In this document: in pieces, positions 1 to 8,934 of the stretch | How the letters are laid out: every line of letters starts with the position of its first letter | Position numbering within the stretch: position 1 is the stretch's first letter | Assembly: GCA_008704415.1 (NCBI GenBank) | Contig: VXIS01000022.1 | Span: 214,417 to 278,416 of the forward strand | From: Sphaerosporella brunnea | Taxonomy: Eukaryota; Ascomycota; Pezizomycetes; Pezizales; Pyronemataceae | Length of the DNA stretch: 64,000 nucleotides | Reading direction: 5' to 3' | Made by a program: the position numbers and the translations under genes | The notes under the pieces: model-generated | Seen by the model: the letters and a program-made list of their open reading frames with translations, nothing else | Told to the model about the DNA's origin: nothing | Databases searched by the model: none

Positions 1-111
1 GGTCTCTTGAAAAAAGGCCTGGTCTAAAAGGGTCGCAATTTCTAAAACCCCGTTCAATCGAACGGGTGGAGGCGTTGTCAAAAGGCGGACTGGCCGGACT
101 TTTGCAGGGCC
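1..111 (+). mobile_element. 3' end of an hAT family A element (cut by window edge)
   Basis: The first ~110 bases match the right end of the hAT elements at 11500-12410, 32825-33714 and 61209-62090. They share the AAGGCCTGGTC-like stretch and the terminal block ending CCGGACTTTTG followed by a degraded CAGCCCTG. The left part lies outside the window. The terminal bases are altered, so this is probably an old copy and its exact end is uncertain by a few bases. Confidence 0.6.
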
Positions 112-404
112 TCGTTCCGGGCGGAGGTTTGGGAAAACATGGGTGCGGCTTGAGTTGGCGTTGTTCAAACTGGAATTACCCTGGCGAGGGTGCTTACTAG
201 CTGCTCTGCTGATATGTGATGTTGCTTTGCGCTGAGCAGTGAGGTGATCCGGATCGACGGGGTGGATAGAATCGCAGTGAATTTTCCAGCGGCGCACTTC
301 TTTTTCGCCTAAGCTGCCGCCCCGCTTGCATGTCTCTCATTTATTTCAAAGCCTATGAATGCATTTAATGTGCACAATGGTCGGGTTATTAATGTTCTTG
401 CGGT
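112..404. other. Unassigned spacer
   Basis: No recognisable coding region, repeat or RNA gene was seen between the hAT end and the pogo relic. Confidence 0.5.
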
Positions 405-1169
405 TCAATGGACTTGTTTTTGAGCTTTCATGAGCAGATTGTTGATTTCCTCAGAAAGGGTTAGTGCTGTCAGGCTCGCCGCCATTCCATGGTCCAACTG
501 CAAGGCCCAGTCCCGAAGTCCCTCAATATCTTTGAACGTTGCAACCTTGATCTTTGAAGGAAGCCGAAGCCTCCCCGTCCGACTCTTGAAGGCACCACCT
601 AATTCCTGCTCCTTTCCAGTGCCAGGCTCCACTATATCCAAAGCCTTCAGGCGAGAAAATCGATGGATGTCGGCTCGCAAAGATGTTTTTGTTGCTAAAA
701 CCCGTTTTCCGGGTTTGCTGGCATCAGGAAAGTAGGTTCCAAGCGAACTGATTTTGATGTTCAAAGGTTGAAGCAGATAGGTGGCATGTCTTGGAATGCA
801 CGGAATCTCAAGAGTGAGGCGGGAAGCATGTCTTTTGATAATGACCAAGGGGGTGTTAGCAAGATTGTCAGGGCGGGTGGCTATCTGCACGTTATCATGC
901 AACCACAGAGAGCCGATGTTGTTGGCGGTCCGGCCATTGTTGGAAATAGCAAACGCTGAATCCTCCGCTTCATCGTAATCATGATTGCCAATCAGGCGGA
1001 CTTTGCCACATGGCATCCCCGGCGCTGCGCTGGCTGACCAGGCAGCCGAAGGGCCCGCTAGAAGCCGGCTGGAGATATCGCCAGAATCGGACGTCATCTG
1101 GCTCGCCCACATCGCCTGGAGTGTCACGGAGGCCAAGACCCGGTACACGTGGCTACCCGCACACTGCAA
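405..1169 (-). pseudogene. Decayed pogo/Fot1-type DDE transposase fragment
   Basis: This 254-codon frame carries landmarks of the C-terminal half of a fungal pogo/Fot1 (DDE_1) transposase. One block resembles the family's 'TxNEIGxxWL...ATRP' segment (TANNIGSLWL..ATRP here). It is followed by VIIKRHASRL in place of the usual 'LxxDGHxSHL', then CIPRHATYLLQPLNI in place of 'CLPPHSTHLLQPLDV'. The catalytic Asp of the DGHxSH motif reads Lys, so this piece cannot be an active DDE domain. The N-terminal half is missing. The first ~60 codons, above about position 990, overlap the LINE on the other strand and are probably not transposase. Family assignment is by motif recognition only. Confidence 0.6.
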
Positions 1170-1755
1170 GCAGAAGGGATCCTACAAACGCAAGAGGAAG
1201 GCAGATCCCACGGCAGCCAAGGCATCCAAATTCCCTCGCACAGCGATGCTATCAGATACGACTCAACAAAGCACCAACGGCGCCATACCTCCTCTGGGCA
1301 GGCAGAAGGACGGACGGCAAATGCTGGTCCTGCGTTAAGGCGCCACGACAGACGAGGAATCACTAGGAATCACCTTTTGAAGAGATGCGCCGGATGGCGC
1401 ACCGAGCAAGAGGCAACTTTAGGCACGAAGGAAGAGGGCAAGAAGGCGAGTGGGAGAAGGAGAACAGCCACACCCATCAAGGAGACATTGGCAGACGAAC
1501 GCTGCACGGCAGCTATTTTGTGTTTCCTGGCGCGCACTAAGATCGGGACTTGGCCAGAAAGGCGAAATGTGTAATGACCGCACACACTGTACTCTCTGGT
1601 TTTTCATACGTTGTTTCCTTGCCCTTCCCTATGTCCTGTTCCTTCTAAGACGCCCATCTGGGGACTCTTGAGGTCTAAGGGTATTCTGCTTCTCGCATGT
1701 ATGTCATGCCAGCAAGCGGCCGAATACATTATGATTAAAAAAACGAAGAAAAACA
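990..1755 (+). pseudogene. 5'-truncated LINE (Tad-like) 3' end
   Basis: Three overlapping plus-strand frames between 990 and 1574 together read as the end of a fungal LINE ORF2. They contain the region after RNase H, a DPTAAKASK stretch, and the C-terminal block LNKAPTAPYLLWAGRRTDG followed by a Cys-containing QTRNHLLKRCAGW knuckle-like segment. The same blocks occur in the LINEs at 8935-11499, 29180-30081 and 62290-62850. At least two frameshifts are needed. The 3' UTR ends at 1705-1755 with the family hairpin (degraded here) and an A-rich tail after TTATGATTAAAA. The 5' end lies against the pogo relic. Confidence 0.75.
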
Positions 1756-2742
1756 AACTGACTTTGCCACGGGAGATGTATAAGGGATCTCAAGCGCGGC
1801 AGTGAGCACAGAGGCATCCTATCACTCTGCGCCGGTCTCAGTTCCCCCGATGTCTTACATTGACAGCCGTGCACCCATTCCAGCAAATCGCCTTTCGCTT
1901 CTTCGCTTCAACAATCAGGAACCTCCTTTGGTCCACGTCATATGTGTCCTTAAGCTTGATCTTCGTGTGGAAGTAAACCTCGCCTAGCTGATCAAAAAAG
2001 CACTTCGTTCCGTCTGCATCACCACCACCACGCTCTGGTGGTCGATCTCGCCCGCTAACCGTCGGGCAGACTCAGAGTGCAAATTCAAAAAGCGAGAAAT
2101 CCACTGCTTACATATCACTCCCTTCAGTTTGGCGCTGTCTGCCAGTGTGGGTATGGGTGGCTGGCTGCTTCCGGAAAATATCGGCTACGATTTGATACAA
2201 ATGGTTTGCTCTGATGGCCATGTCATCGAAGCGCACAATTCGGAGGTCGATTTCATCACTTCTTTCGGTGCGAGCGGCTGCTGGTGGGCCTGTCACATGT
2301 GCTTCAAACGGGATTTAAGTTGCCTTGAAAGGGTCTTGAACTGTGGTACAGAGCATTTCATACTTGGCTGCTGCTTAACGATACACAGCTGAGTGTGCTC
2401 TGTTTGGGCAGCTTGACGATCCAGCTCTATTTGCTTCTCCTCTGTATTTTTGACCTGCCGCTGGATCATAGCCATGGTTGCGGTAGAGGGTTTTGAGGAT
2501 ATTGTTGATATCCGTCCACAGGGGTTCTACTCCGTTATTTATGCAGTCGCAAACTACCAGTTTACAAACAACACTACTCTTGGTGAGCCTCAGAAAAAGT
2601 CTCTGACCGCCATCAAGCCGCGCGTTGCATTCGACAGGACCCAACAATGTCTGCTGTATGTTTCATCTCCCGCCTGCGACCTTTTGTGATAAAAGTACTT
2701 GCCAGAAGGATGACTAGCCGAAAAAGCCAATAGAGCGTGGAC
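1756..2742. other. Unassigned sequence before the copia element
   Basis: Only short frames are present, the longest about 90 codons on the minus strand (2375-2647), and none is recognisable. This is the site into which the copia element inserted. Confidence 0.4.
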
Positions 2743-2747
2743 AACCA

Positions 2748-2967
2748 TGTTGACAGCAAGTTCTGGACGCAGCGACACTAATATGTGGGTGAAGTGGTGT
2801 ATATTAAAGGTAAAGGTCTAGTGACGCCGCAACTGCACTTAAGGTGCAGTTGTGGCTCGGCTACGTTAGCGCTAAACCTTAATCTAACTACCAACCCTAA
2901 CATAGTCTATACTCGGTTATCCCCTGACGGGTAGAGTGATGCCTGCGGCGTCACTCTACCCTCGACA
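2748..2967 (-). repeat. Copia 3' LTR
   Basis: This 220-bp LTR is nearly identical to 7843-8062. It has TG...CA ends and contains two strong inverted repeats: an arm pair GGGTAGAGTGA / TCACTCTACCC near 2930-2961, and GCAACTGCACTTAA / GGTGCAGTTGTGGC near 2830-2856. Confidence 0.95.
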
Positions 2968-2980
2968 CTCCCCCTATCCG
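2968..2980 (-). other. Copia polypurine tract
   Basis: On the minus strand the bases directly upstream of the 3' LTR read CGGATAGGGGGAG, a purine-rich run in the position expected for the plus-strand DNA primer. Confidence 0.7.
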
Positions 2981-3007
2981 AGCATAGACTATGCCCCCGT
3001 TTTCTCC

Positions 3008-3688
3008 TCATCCGTCGTTTTTCTCTGTCATTGCTCCAGTTCGCGGCGCGCCGCGGCCACGTGACTCCCCTCCTTTTCCGACCATCAGACCAATTTCGTT
3101 GACGAAAACCGCGTGCTTTACTGATCCCAGCTGCTTAGTGAGGCTATCGGCCAACTGCTCGTTACTACCAACGTGCTCCAAGACAAGGTCACCTGATTCA
3201 ATCTGATCGCGTATCGCGTGGTAGCGAATCCTGAGGTGCCTCGTCGCATTCGGAAAGCCATTGTCCAGAGCATTTGCACCAGCCTTGTTGTCGCCGCGGA
3301 GGATGATGGCCTTTCTGACGTTGACGTGGAGTTTTCCGATTTCTTGGACAACGTCACAAAGTAAGCTTGACTGCCTGTAGGCAGTCTCCATTCCGATAAG
3401 CTCTGCTTCCATGGTGCTGTGGGCGACAAGGCCCTGCTTCTTTGACTTCCACATGATCAATGCTCCGTTGAAGAAGACAAGCCATCCGGATGTCGAGCCG
3501 GCTCCGTCCAGGTCTCCAGCGTGATCCGCGTCCGAGTAGGCGATGACAGTGTTTGCAGGGAGGTCATGCTGCTCTCTGACTACTGCAAGCTCGTAGTTAC
3601 GCGTTCCGTTGAGGTATGGTAAGAGGTGTTTGATGGCTCCCCAATGCTCGATGGACGGATCACTAGCGTATCGTCCAAGGAGCCCCAC
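3008..3688 (-). CDS. Copia RNase H and C-terminal end of pol
   Basis: This 226-codon piece is in the same frame as the two upstream copia frames. It is separated from the RT part only by the in-frame TAG at 3803-3805 and contains no further stop. It has the copia RNase H landmarks: AYSDADHAGD, a SGWLVFF segment, WKSKKQ..VAHSTMEAEL, DNKAGANAL, and near the end IRYHAIRDQI..GDL and LADSLTK. The acidic residues of RNase H (D of SDAD, E of MEAEL, D of GDNK) are present. The annotated Met is simply the first after the stop. Confidence 0.9.
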   Translation of the reverse strand: MGLLGRYASDPSIEHWGAIKHLLPYLNGTRNYELAVVREQHDLPANTVIAYSDADHAGDLDGAGSTSGWLVFFNGALIMWKSKKQGLVAHSTMEAELIGMETAYRQSSLLCDVVQEIGKLHVNVRKAIILRGDNKAGANALDNGFPNATRHLRIRYHAIRDQIESGDLVLEHVGSNEQLADSLTKQLGSVKHAVFVNEIGLMVGKGGESRGRGAPRTGAMTEKNDG

Positions 3689-3802
3689 GGCGTATGCGAT
3701 ATCTGGCCTACTTCCGAGAGCTGCGTAGAGCAGGCTGCCAATTGCCTGGTGGTAAAGGCCTTTATCGCACGCTTCTTCTTCGTCTGTTCGTGCGTGAGGC
3801 TT

Positions 3803-5038
3803 CTAATTGCTCTGCATCGGAAGCAGCTTTCTTGCGCTATCTTCCATCCCAAACCTGACCAGGACCTTTGTCAGGTAAGCCTCCTGCGATATCCATATTT
3901 GGCGCTTCTCGCGGTCTCGTCGAATCACCAGTCCAACATAGGTGAATGTCGGCTCTGTCACTACTCCCCCTTTTGCCTGGAACCGTGTCCGAAACTCCTG
4001 GCAAAGCTGTTCTAATTGGTGAAGCGGGGCCGCAATCAGGATATCATCAACATATAGGTTGCGCAGGGCTTCGTTGCTGTAGTATAGTCCTGGAGCTGAC
4101 ACGGATGCCTTCAGGTGCAGCTGGTTGACGATGAATTGGCTGACGTCGTTGAACCAGCATCGTCCACTTTGTTTCAGGCCCGGGACTGACTTCTTCAGCA
4201 AAACGACAGGCCGATGCCTAGCCTGCGGATCGTCCCTCCATTCCGCTTTTGGAAGCTTCAGATATACCTCCTCTTTCAACGTCGCACCCAGATAAGCTGT
4301 CGGAATATCCAATACGGCCATTTCCAGATCCTGCATCGCTGTCAATCCCAGGGTTAAACGTATGCTTTTGGCGTCGACAACCGGAGACGTGATTTCGTCG
4401 TATTCGTCAGGAGTCTGCAGAAAACCACGTGCCACTAATCGCACCTTGTATTTTTCGATAGTTCCGTCTGGCTTTTCCTTCACTATCATTACCCATTTCG
4501 CGTCAACCACGCGTTTTCCAGGCGGTGCCACATCCACGTATGTATAGACGTCGTGAGATTTCAGTGATTTCTGCTCTGAATCCAAAGCAGACATCCATTC
4601 GTTTGCATCTGGCACGGTCAAAGCCTCGTCGTAGCTTTTCGGGCCTTCTGTCGCTAGGAGGATCTCGTCATAAATCGTCCGAATGTCCTCGTTGTTACCC
4701 TGCTGCTGTTGCACTCGTCGTGCATCGCCACGCGTCCGTCCTGCGTGGATTTGTATCAAACGGCCGTTTACCGCGACTTCCTTCATCAATCTCTCGTTGC
4801 GGGTTAAGGGGTCTTCCTTCTGCACTGGGGACGCGATCCATTCTCCCGGAACTTGCCGCTCATCTTCGGCGGGTGGTTCGTCATGCTCTATCGGTGCCTG
4901 CTGTCTTCTCACGACGGGGGTAGCCGGTGGCTCCAACTGCTGCGGCTGATCCAATTTCGGCTGATCTAATGGTTCCTCATGGCCGTAGTGGTCAGATTCG
5001 TCGTTGTCCATGACAGATGGTGCCGCCACTGGTCGCAT
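3803..5038 (-). CDS. Copia reverse transcriptase region of pol
   Basis: This 411-codon piece begins with an acidic, Pro/Gln-rich linker (about residues 1-110) and continues with the copia RT (RVT_2) domain: WVMIVKEKPDGT..KYKVRLVARGF, then DIPTAYLGATL, KSVPGLKQSGRCW and the catalytic LYVDDILIAA. It stops at TAG (3803-3805) soon after EAYLTKVLVRFGM. The minus-strand frame continues open into the RNase H piece, so the stop is an isolated nonsense codon. Upstream it is separated from gag-protease-integrase by one TAA, and the intervening codons encode a normal copia SRDVRFDE-type segment. Confidence 0.92.
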   Translation of the reverse strand: MRPVAAPSVMDNDESDHYGHEEPLDQPKLDQPQQLEPPATPVVRRQQAPIEHDEPPAEDERQVPGEWIASPVQKEDPLTRNERLMKEVAVNGRLIQIHAGRTRGDARRVQQQQGNNEDIRTIYDEILLATEGPKSYDEALTVPDANEWMSALDSEQKSLKSHDVYTYVDVAPPGKRVVDAKWVMIVKEKPDGTIEKYKVRLVARGFLQTPDEYDEITSPVVDAKSIRLTLGLTAMQDLEMAVLDIPTAYLGATLKEEVYLKLPKAEWRDDPQARHRPVVLLKKSVPGLKQSGRCWFNDVSQFIVNQLHLKASVSAPGLYYSNEALRNLYVDDILIAAPLHQLEQLCQEFRTRFQAKGGVVTEPTFTYVGLVIRRDREKRQIWISQEAYLTKVLVRFGMEDSARKLLPMQSN

Positions 5039-5089
5039 GGTGTTGAGGTCCTTATAAAGTATCTTTTCGTCGAATCTGACATCTCGTGA

Positions 5090-7474
5090 TTAGACAATTC
5101 GCTTCCCTTCCACGTCGTAGAGTCGGTAATGTCCATCTGATCCTCCGTAGCCTAGCATGATGCACTTTCTTGGCCTGTCAGACAGCTTGTGATCGCGAAT
5201 CTCAGCCGCTATCTGGGCATATGCCACGCATCCAACCGTCCTCAGGTGGCTAACGTCCGGTCGTTTCCCAAACATCATCTCGTAGGGAGTGCGAATTTGA
5301 CCGTCTTTGGTTGTCAGAGCTCTATGCGGGACTCTGTTTCGGATGTAGTTTGCGGTGGATGCCACTTCTGCCCAAAACGCGTCTGGCAATTCGGCATGTT
5401 TCAACATGGCGCGTGTCGCATCGAGGATTCCGCGGTTCGTTCGCTCAGCGATACCGTTGCTCTGGTGGCTATAGGGGGGCGTGATTTCATGTCGGATCTT
5501 CATAGATGAGAGAAACTCGTCCATAGCGCGTCCATTGAATTCTTCCCCGCCGTCGGTCCGGATAGCCTTGACACTGAATTCTTGCTGCATGTTGCAGTAC
5601 TCCTTTAACGATTCGAGCGTGTCTGACTTCTTTCGCAGGAAGTAGACTTCGCTCCATCGCGTATGATCATCGGTAACTGCCAGCATGTATAACTTACCGG
5701 AATGCGACGCGGTTCGGAAAGGGCCAACAAGATCAGCGTGCACCAGATCACCTCTCTTAGCCTTCCTCTTTAGGCTCTCCGGGTTGGGTTTATACGGCGA
5801 TTTCGTCATCTTTCCGCGCAGGCAACCATCGCAAATGCATTCGGTGTGGTGTCCAACGTCTGTGATTCCCGTCACGGCTCCCGTGCGGACTGCCTTAGCG
5901 ACGGCTGCGATTGCAAGGTGACCGAGTCGATTATGCCATATCGTGGCCTTGCCTTCCTTCTCAGACGCGTAGACGGCGTTTATCAATGTGTTATGCGTCT
6001 CAGGATCCTCTGCGATTATGCAAAACGTCTTATGCCGTATAGATCCATGGGCAACGATGGCGCCTGTCTGTCTCTCAGTGATCGTAACAGGATGGCTAGG
6101 CAGCGAGTTGTAGTCGACTTTGTAACCTGCTAGCAGCAGCTGGTATACGCTGAGCAGGTTGTTGGAGCCGCATTCCGGAACGTATAGGACTTTCCTGAGT
6201 ATGACTCTAGCAGGCGGCTGGTTGCTGCGTGGGAACAGCAACGCGATGTCGCCGATTCCTCTTGCATCGACTGATGCTTTGTTTGCGAAACGGACTTCGT
6301 GCTCCCCCTTTCGGAATGCGCGGTAGTTTACCCATTTCTGGTTCAAGCCGGTGACGTGGTTTGTCGCGCCGGAATCTGTCACCCAAATGCGCTCGTCGCC
6401 CTGTGGTATCTTGGTGAGTTTTCCGATGCTTGAAGACCCTTCTGGCGCGTCCTTCATCATCAAGAGCATGTCGAAAACGCGCGATCCAGAGCCGTCGTCT
6501 ATGTCGTCATTTGGTGGCCCGACGTACTCCCAGTCTTCCATCGCTTCCAGCGAGTCTGGTAAAGGTCGGTATTCTGCCGTCATCAGAAGGAAGTCGGTAT
6601 CCCTCACGGTCTTGGCTTCCGATGTTTCCGCCTTTCGACTGGGGCTGACCTCTTGGTTGTCATCCTTCGGCTTTTCCGTGCAAAAGCGTCGAATATGGCC
6701 CTTCTTGTCACAGTTCCAGCAGGTTGGCACAGTCCCTTTCGAGGCCTTTCCCTTGTCCCCCTTTGCATACATAGCTGCATCTGTCGCAGCTGCCACTTTG
6801 GATACGGGCATCGATCGCTCACATATCTCCATGCGCTTTAGTATCCGTGCTAGTCCGCAGTTGTCGGTTTCGATCATGTCCATGATCTCGGTGCGTAGAT
6901 AGCTCCAATGGGCATCTTCAGGGAGGCTGTTATGGACGATCGTCGCCAGCAGCTTGTCATCAATCGTTGTCCCCGCCGCTCTGCACATCGCGGCGTTTGC
7001 CAGTAGATTTCCCTGGTATTCAGCCATACTGGCGAAGTTTTCCCTCTTCGTCTCCAACAGCGCTGTCAATCCGGCCATTGGGTTGCGCTTCGCGGTTCTC
7101 TGGTATTCGTCGGCCAACGCATCCCATAACTCCTTTGGCGTTGTGAGCGTGTTATCATCCTCGTACTTCATCAGGACGGCACTATGCAGAACGGAGAGTA
7201 TCAATGCTCGGACCCTCTCCTGGTCTCCACGGAAGCGGTTAAGGTCGGCCACGTATCGGTACCAAAAGTTAAGGTATCCGGGGTCGTTGCTCTGCGGCTC
7301 GTCATCGTCTCCTGTAGTAACCGTCGAACCTGCTGGCACCGGAGGCGGTTTTGGCTGCTTCCTGTCGCCGGACACCAGGCCGTATAGCCCTCCTCCTTCT
7401 AGATGACGCCTCATTGCTTTCGCCCATATCGGGTAGTTATCTCCTTGGAGTAACGGCACCGACTGCGTCGCCAT
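5090..7474 (-). CDS. Copia Gag, protease and integrase
   Basis: This is a 794-codon piece. A copia-type Gag (about residues 1-250) opens with a LLQGDNYPIWAKAM segment and is followed by a CCHC zinc knuckle (CWNCDKKGHIRRFC, ~252-265). The aspartic protease active site is DSGA (~367-370, in WVTDSGATNHVTG). The integrase zinc-binding region is HNRLGHL with CICDGC (~514-551). The catalytic core has D~581 (HADLVGP), D~641 (RTDGG) and E~677 (NGIAERTN), spacing DD35E. The start Met at 7474 is the natural one: it lies ~370 bp inside the LTR and begins a typical copia Gag N terminus. The piece ends at the TAA 5090-5092. Confidence 0.93.
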   Translation of the reverse strand: MATQSVPLLQGDNYPIWAKAMRRHLEGGGLYGLVSGDRKQPKPPPVPAGSTVTTGDDDEPQSNDPGYLNFWYRYVADLNRFRGDQERVRALILSVLHSAVLMKYEDDNTLTTPKELWDALADEYQRTAKRNPMAGLTALLETKRENFASMAEYQGNLLANAAMCRAAGTTIDDKLLATIVHNSLPEDAHWSYLRTEIMDMIETDNCGLARILKRMEICERSMPVSKVAAATDAAMYAKGDKGKASKGTVPTCWNCDKKGHIRRFCTEKPKDDNQEVSPSRKAETSEAKTVRDTDFLLMTAEYRPLPDSLEAMEDWEYVGPPNDDIDDGSGSRVFDMLLMMKDAPEGSSSIGKLTKIPQGDERIWVTDSGATNHVTGLNQKWVNYRAFRKGEHEVRFANKASVDARGIGDIALLFPRSNQPPARVILRKVLYVPECGSNNLLSVYQLLLAGYKVDYNSLPSHPVTITERQTGAIVAHGSIRHKTFCIIAEDPETHNTLINAVYASEKEGKATIWHNRLGHLAIAAVAKAVRTGAVTGITDVGHHTECICDGCLRGKMTKSPYKPNPESLKRKAKRGDLVHADLVGPFRTASHSGKLYMLAVTDDHTRWSEVYFLRKKSDTLESLKEYCNMQQEFSVKAIRTDGGEEFNGRAMDEFLSSMKIRHEITPPYSHQSNGIAERTNRGILDATRAMLKHAELPDAFWAEVASTANYIRNRVPHRALTTKDGQIRTPYEMMFGKRPDVSHLRTVGCVAYAQIAAEIRDHKLSDRPRKCIMLGYGGSDGHYRLYDVEGKRIV

Positions 7475-7555
7475 TGGTTCTTCAAATCTCTTCTGCTTGT
7501 TGTGGTTGAGTTTTTTGCGAGTCGTCCTCTTGCTTTTGCCGACGGCTCCTCCTAA

Positions 7556-7760
7556 CTCCAGTTGTCTGTACGCCTACAACTCAGGCGACGGTTTTCGTTG
7601 TTTCGAGTCCTTCCAAGTAGTCCTTTCGCTGACTGCTTCCTTCGACTCCAGTTGTCTTAACCCTCACAACTCAAGGTGTCGGTGAGCTAAGATCGCGCTC
7701 TCGTATCCGCCGGCGATCCTCCAAGCTCCAGTCGTCTTTCCACCTACAACTCAGGCTCTC
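7556..7760 (-). repeat. Three hairpin-forming repeats in the copia leader
   Basis: Three copies of a ~35-bp unit start near 7556, 7645 and 7725. Each reads CTCCAGTTGTC, a short spacer, then ACAACTCA, so each can fold as a CAGTTGT/ACAACT-type hairpin. They lie between the primer site and the gag start. I infer a possible packaging or dimerisation signal. Confidence 0.7.
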
Positions 7761-7816
7761 TTCGCACGTACGACCTTTGATATATGTCCGCTTCGTAAAT
7801 GTGATTGACTCTTATC

Positions 7817-7842
7817 GGTGGCGAAGCGCCGGGCTCATAACC
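7817..7842 (-). other. Copia primer binding site matching initiator-Met tRNA
   Basis: Directly next to the 5' LTR the plus strand reads GGGCTCATAACC, preceded by GGTGGCGAAGCGCC. This resembles the D-arm to anticodon-loop part of a eukaryotic initiator Met tRNA (CAT anticodon inside CTCATAA). The minus-strand element transcript is therefore complementary to the 5' half of that tRNA and not to a tRNA 3' CCA end. Half-tRNA priming of this kind is established for Drosophila copia. Confidence 0.8.
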
Positions 7843-8062
7843 TGTTGACAGCAAGTTCTGGACGCAGCGACACTAATATGTGGGTGAAGTGGTGTATATT
7901 AAAGGTAAAGGTCTAGTGACGCCGCAACTGCACTTAAGGTGCAGTTGTGGCTCGGCTACGCTAGCGCTAAACCTTAATCTAACTACCAACCCTAACATAG
8001 TCTATACTCGGTTATCCCCTGACGGGTAGAGTGATGCCTGCGGCGTCACTCTACCCTCGACA
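7843..8062 (-). repeat. Copia 5' LTR
   Basis: This is the 220-bp partner of 2748-2967. It differs at about one base, carries the same internal inverted repeats, and is followed by the duplicated target AACCA at 8063-8067. Confidence 0.95.
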
Positions 8063-8250
8063 AACCAGTTATAAACGCAGTTTGGCTTGGTTTCAATCTA
8101 CGACGGGCTCAGACAATAAACTTTGGTATGCTAACTTTGGTTATTGATATAATGGTTGCATTTGGATCGTGATAGCCGTTTTTCATGGTCGGCTTTGTGG
8201 GGTGCGCGGGTCGCGTTTAGACTCAACCTCGATGGCCGGAGTCACAACCA

Positions 8251-8880
8251 CAAGGCTCTCAAAAGTGCGGCAAGTCCGGCTTGGGAGGAAGCCTGAACCC
8301 GTTTGATTCAAACTGGCTTTGCAAATTGCGGCCCGTTTGAACCATGCATTTTCCAAAAGGACGAGGTGACTGCAGATGCCCATCAGGCACGGTGAAGACC
8401 CGGCGTCTGGCGGGCCAGCCAGGTACATGTAAGTGTTTGTTAATAACTGAAATCAAGAAAAACAAAGCGAAAACCAACTGCAGATCCAACGTGAAGCCCC
8501 ATCAATATCGACCGCCCGCAGTTCGAAGTCACTTAGCTTACGCATAACCCGATGTATTTGTGAACCCGCTCCATACATAATACCTCCATCGGCCAAGACC
8601 TGAGGCACTGGATGGCTTTGATGGCATCGTCTCCCAACCGCGCCCTCTGATTGTTAATGATGTATCGACCGCTGGGAACTGTTAGCGATGCTCTAGTCCA
8701 CCTGAACTCTAACTTCGGAGGAGCGTCTCACCCGCTGAACACACGTTCTGCTGGAGCAGACATTGCAGGAATTGCATCAGGTTCAACACCCATTCGTGGG
8801 ATATCTCGTCGGAACAGCCCACCAGAGCCTTGATCCGTCGCCTTGATCCAGAACTCTTGAACGCCATCTCCGGGTGAATT
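8251..8880 (-). mobile_element. Decayed hAT family A element
   Basis: Read on the minus strand this matches family A: its terminus CAAGGCTCTCAAAAGTGCGG at 8251 is a mutated CAGGGCTGTCAAAAGTCCGG. The middle (about 8640-8860) encodes, with a break, the family's hAT C-terminal scrap, including DIPRMGVEPDAIPAMSA followed by PAERVFSG. That resembles the hAT dimerisation motif 'xAIPAMSAEPERVFSG'. The other terminus was not found; the LINE tail at about 8935 lies close beyond and may have removed it. Confidence 0.65.
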
Positions 8881-8934
8881 CAGCGCGACGCACAATGTCG
8901 GTGATAGCCCGTAAGAACGAACAAAAAAAAATCG

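Larger units (their letters stand above)
3008..7474 (-). pseudogene. Copia gag-pol frame broken by two nonsense codons
   Basis: The start at 7474 and the two later pieces (5038, 3688) are all in one frame: the differences 2436 and 1350 are multiples of 3. The whole 4467-bp frame is open except for TAA at 5090-5092 and TAG at 3803-3805. Both stops can be explained by a single C-to-T change at a CpA dinucleotide (CAA and CAG), the type of change made by repeat-induced point mutation or cytosine deamination. No frameshift or deletion is needed elsewhere. I infer a recently inserted element inactivated by point mutation. An unusual translational readthrough strategy is possible but less likely. 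Confidence 0.85.
2748..8062 (-). mobile_element. Ty1/copia LTR retrotransposon, structurally complete
   Basis: The element is 5315 bp on the minus strand. It is bounded by two 220-bp direct repeats (2748-2967 and 7843-8062) that begin TG and end CA, and is flanked by the 5-bp duplication AACCA (2743-2747 and 8063-8067). In transcription order it has the 5' LTR (7843-8062), a primer site, a ~340-bp leader with three hairpin repeats, gag-protease-integrase-RT-RNase H in one frame (7474 to 3008), a purine tract, and the 3' LTR. Integrase precedes RT, which defines copia rather than gypsy order. The LTRs differ at about one position (T at 2864, C at the matching base of the other LTR), so insertion was recent. 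Two in-frame stops make this copy non-autonomous unless they are read through. Confidence 0.95.

Noticed and set aside
1700..1760. Conserved hairpin plus A-rich block first considered as a small RNA gene or tRNA-derived SINE
   Set aside because: It always lies at the 3' end of LINE coding remnants in the same orientation and no A/B box is present.
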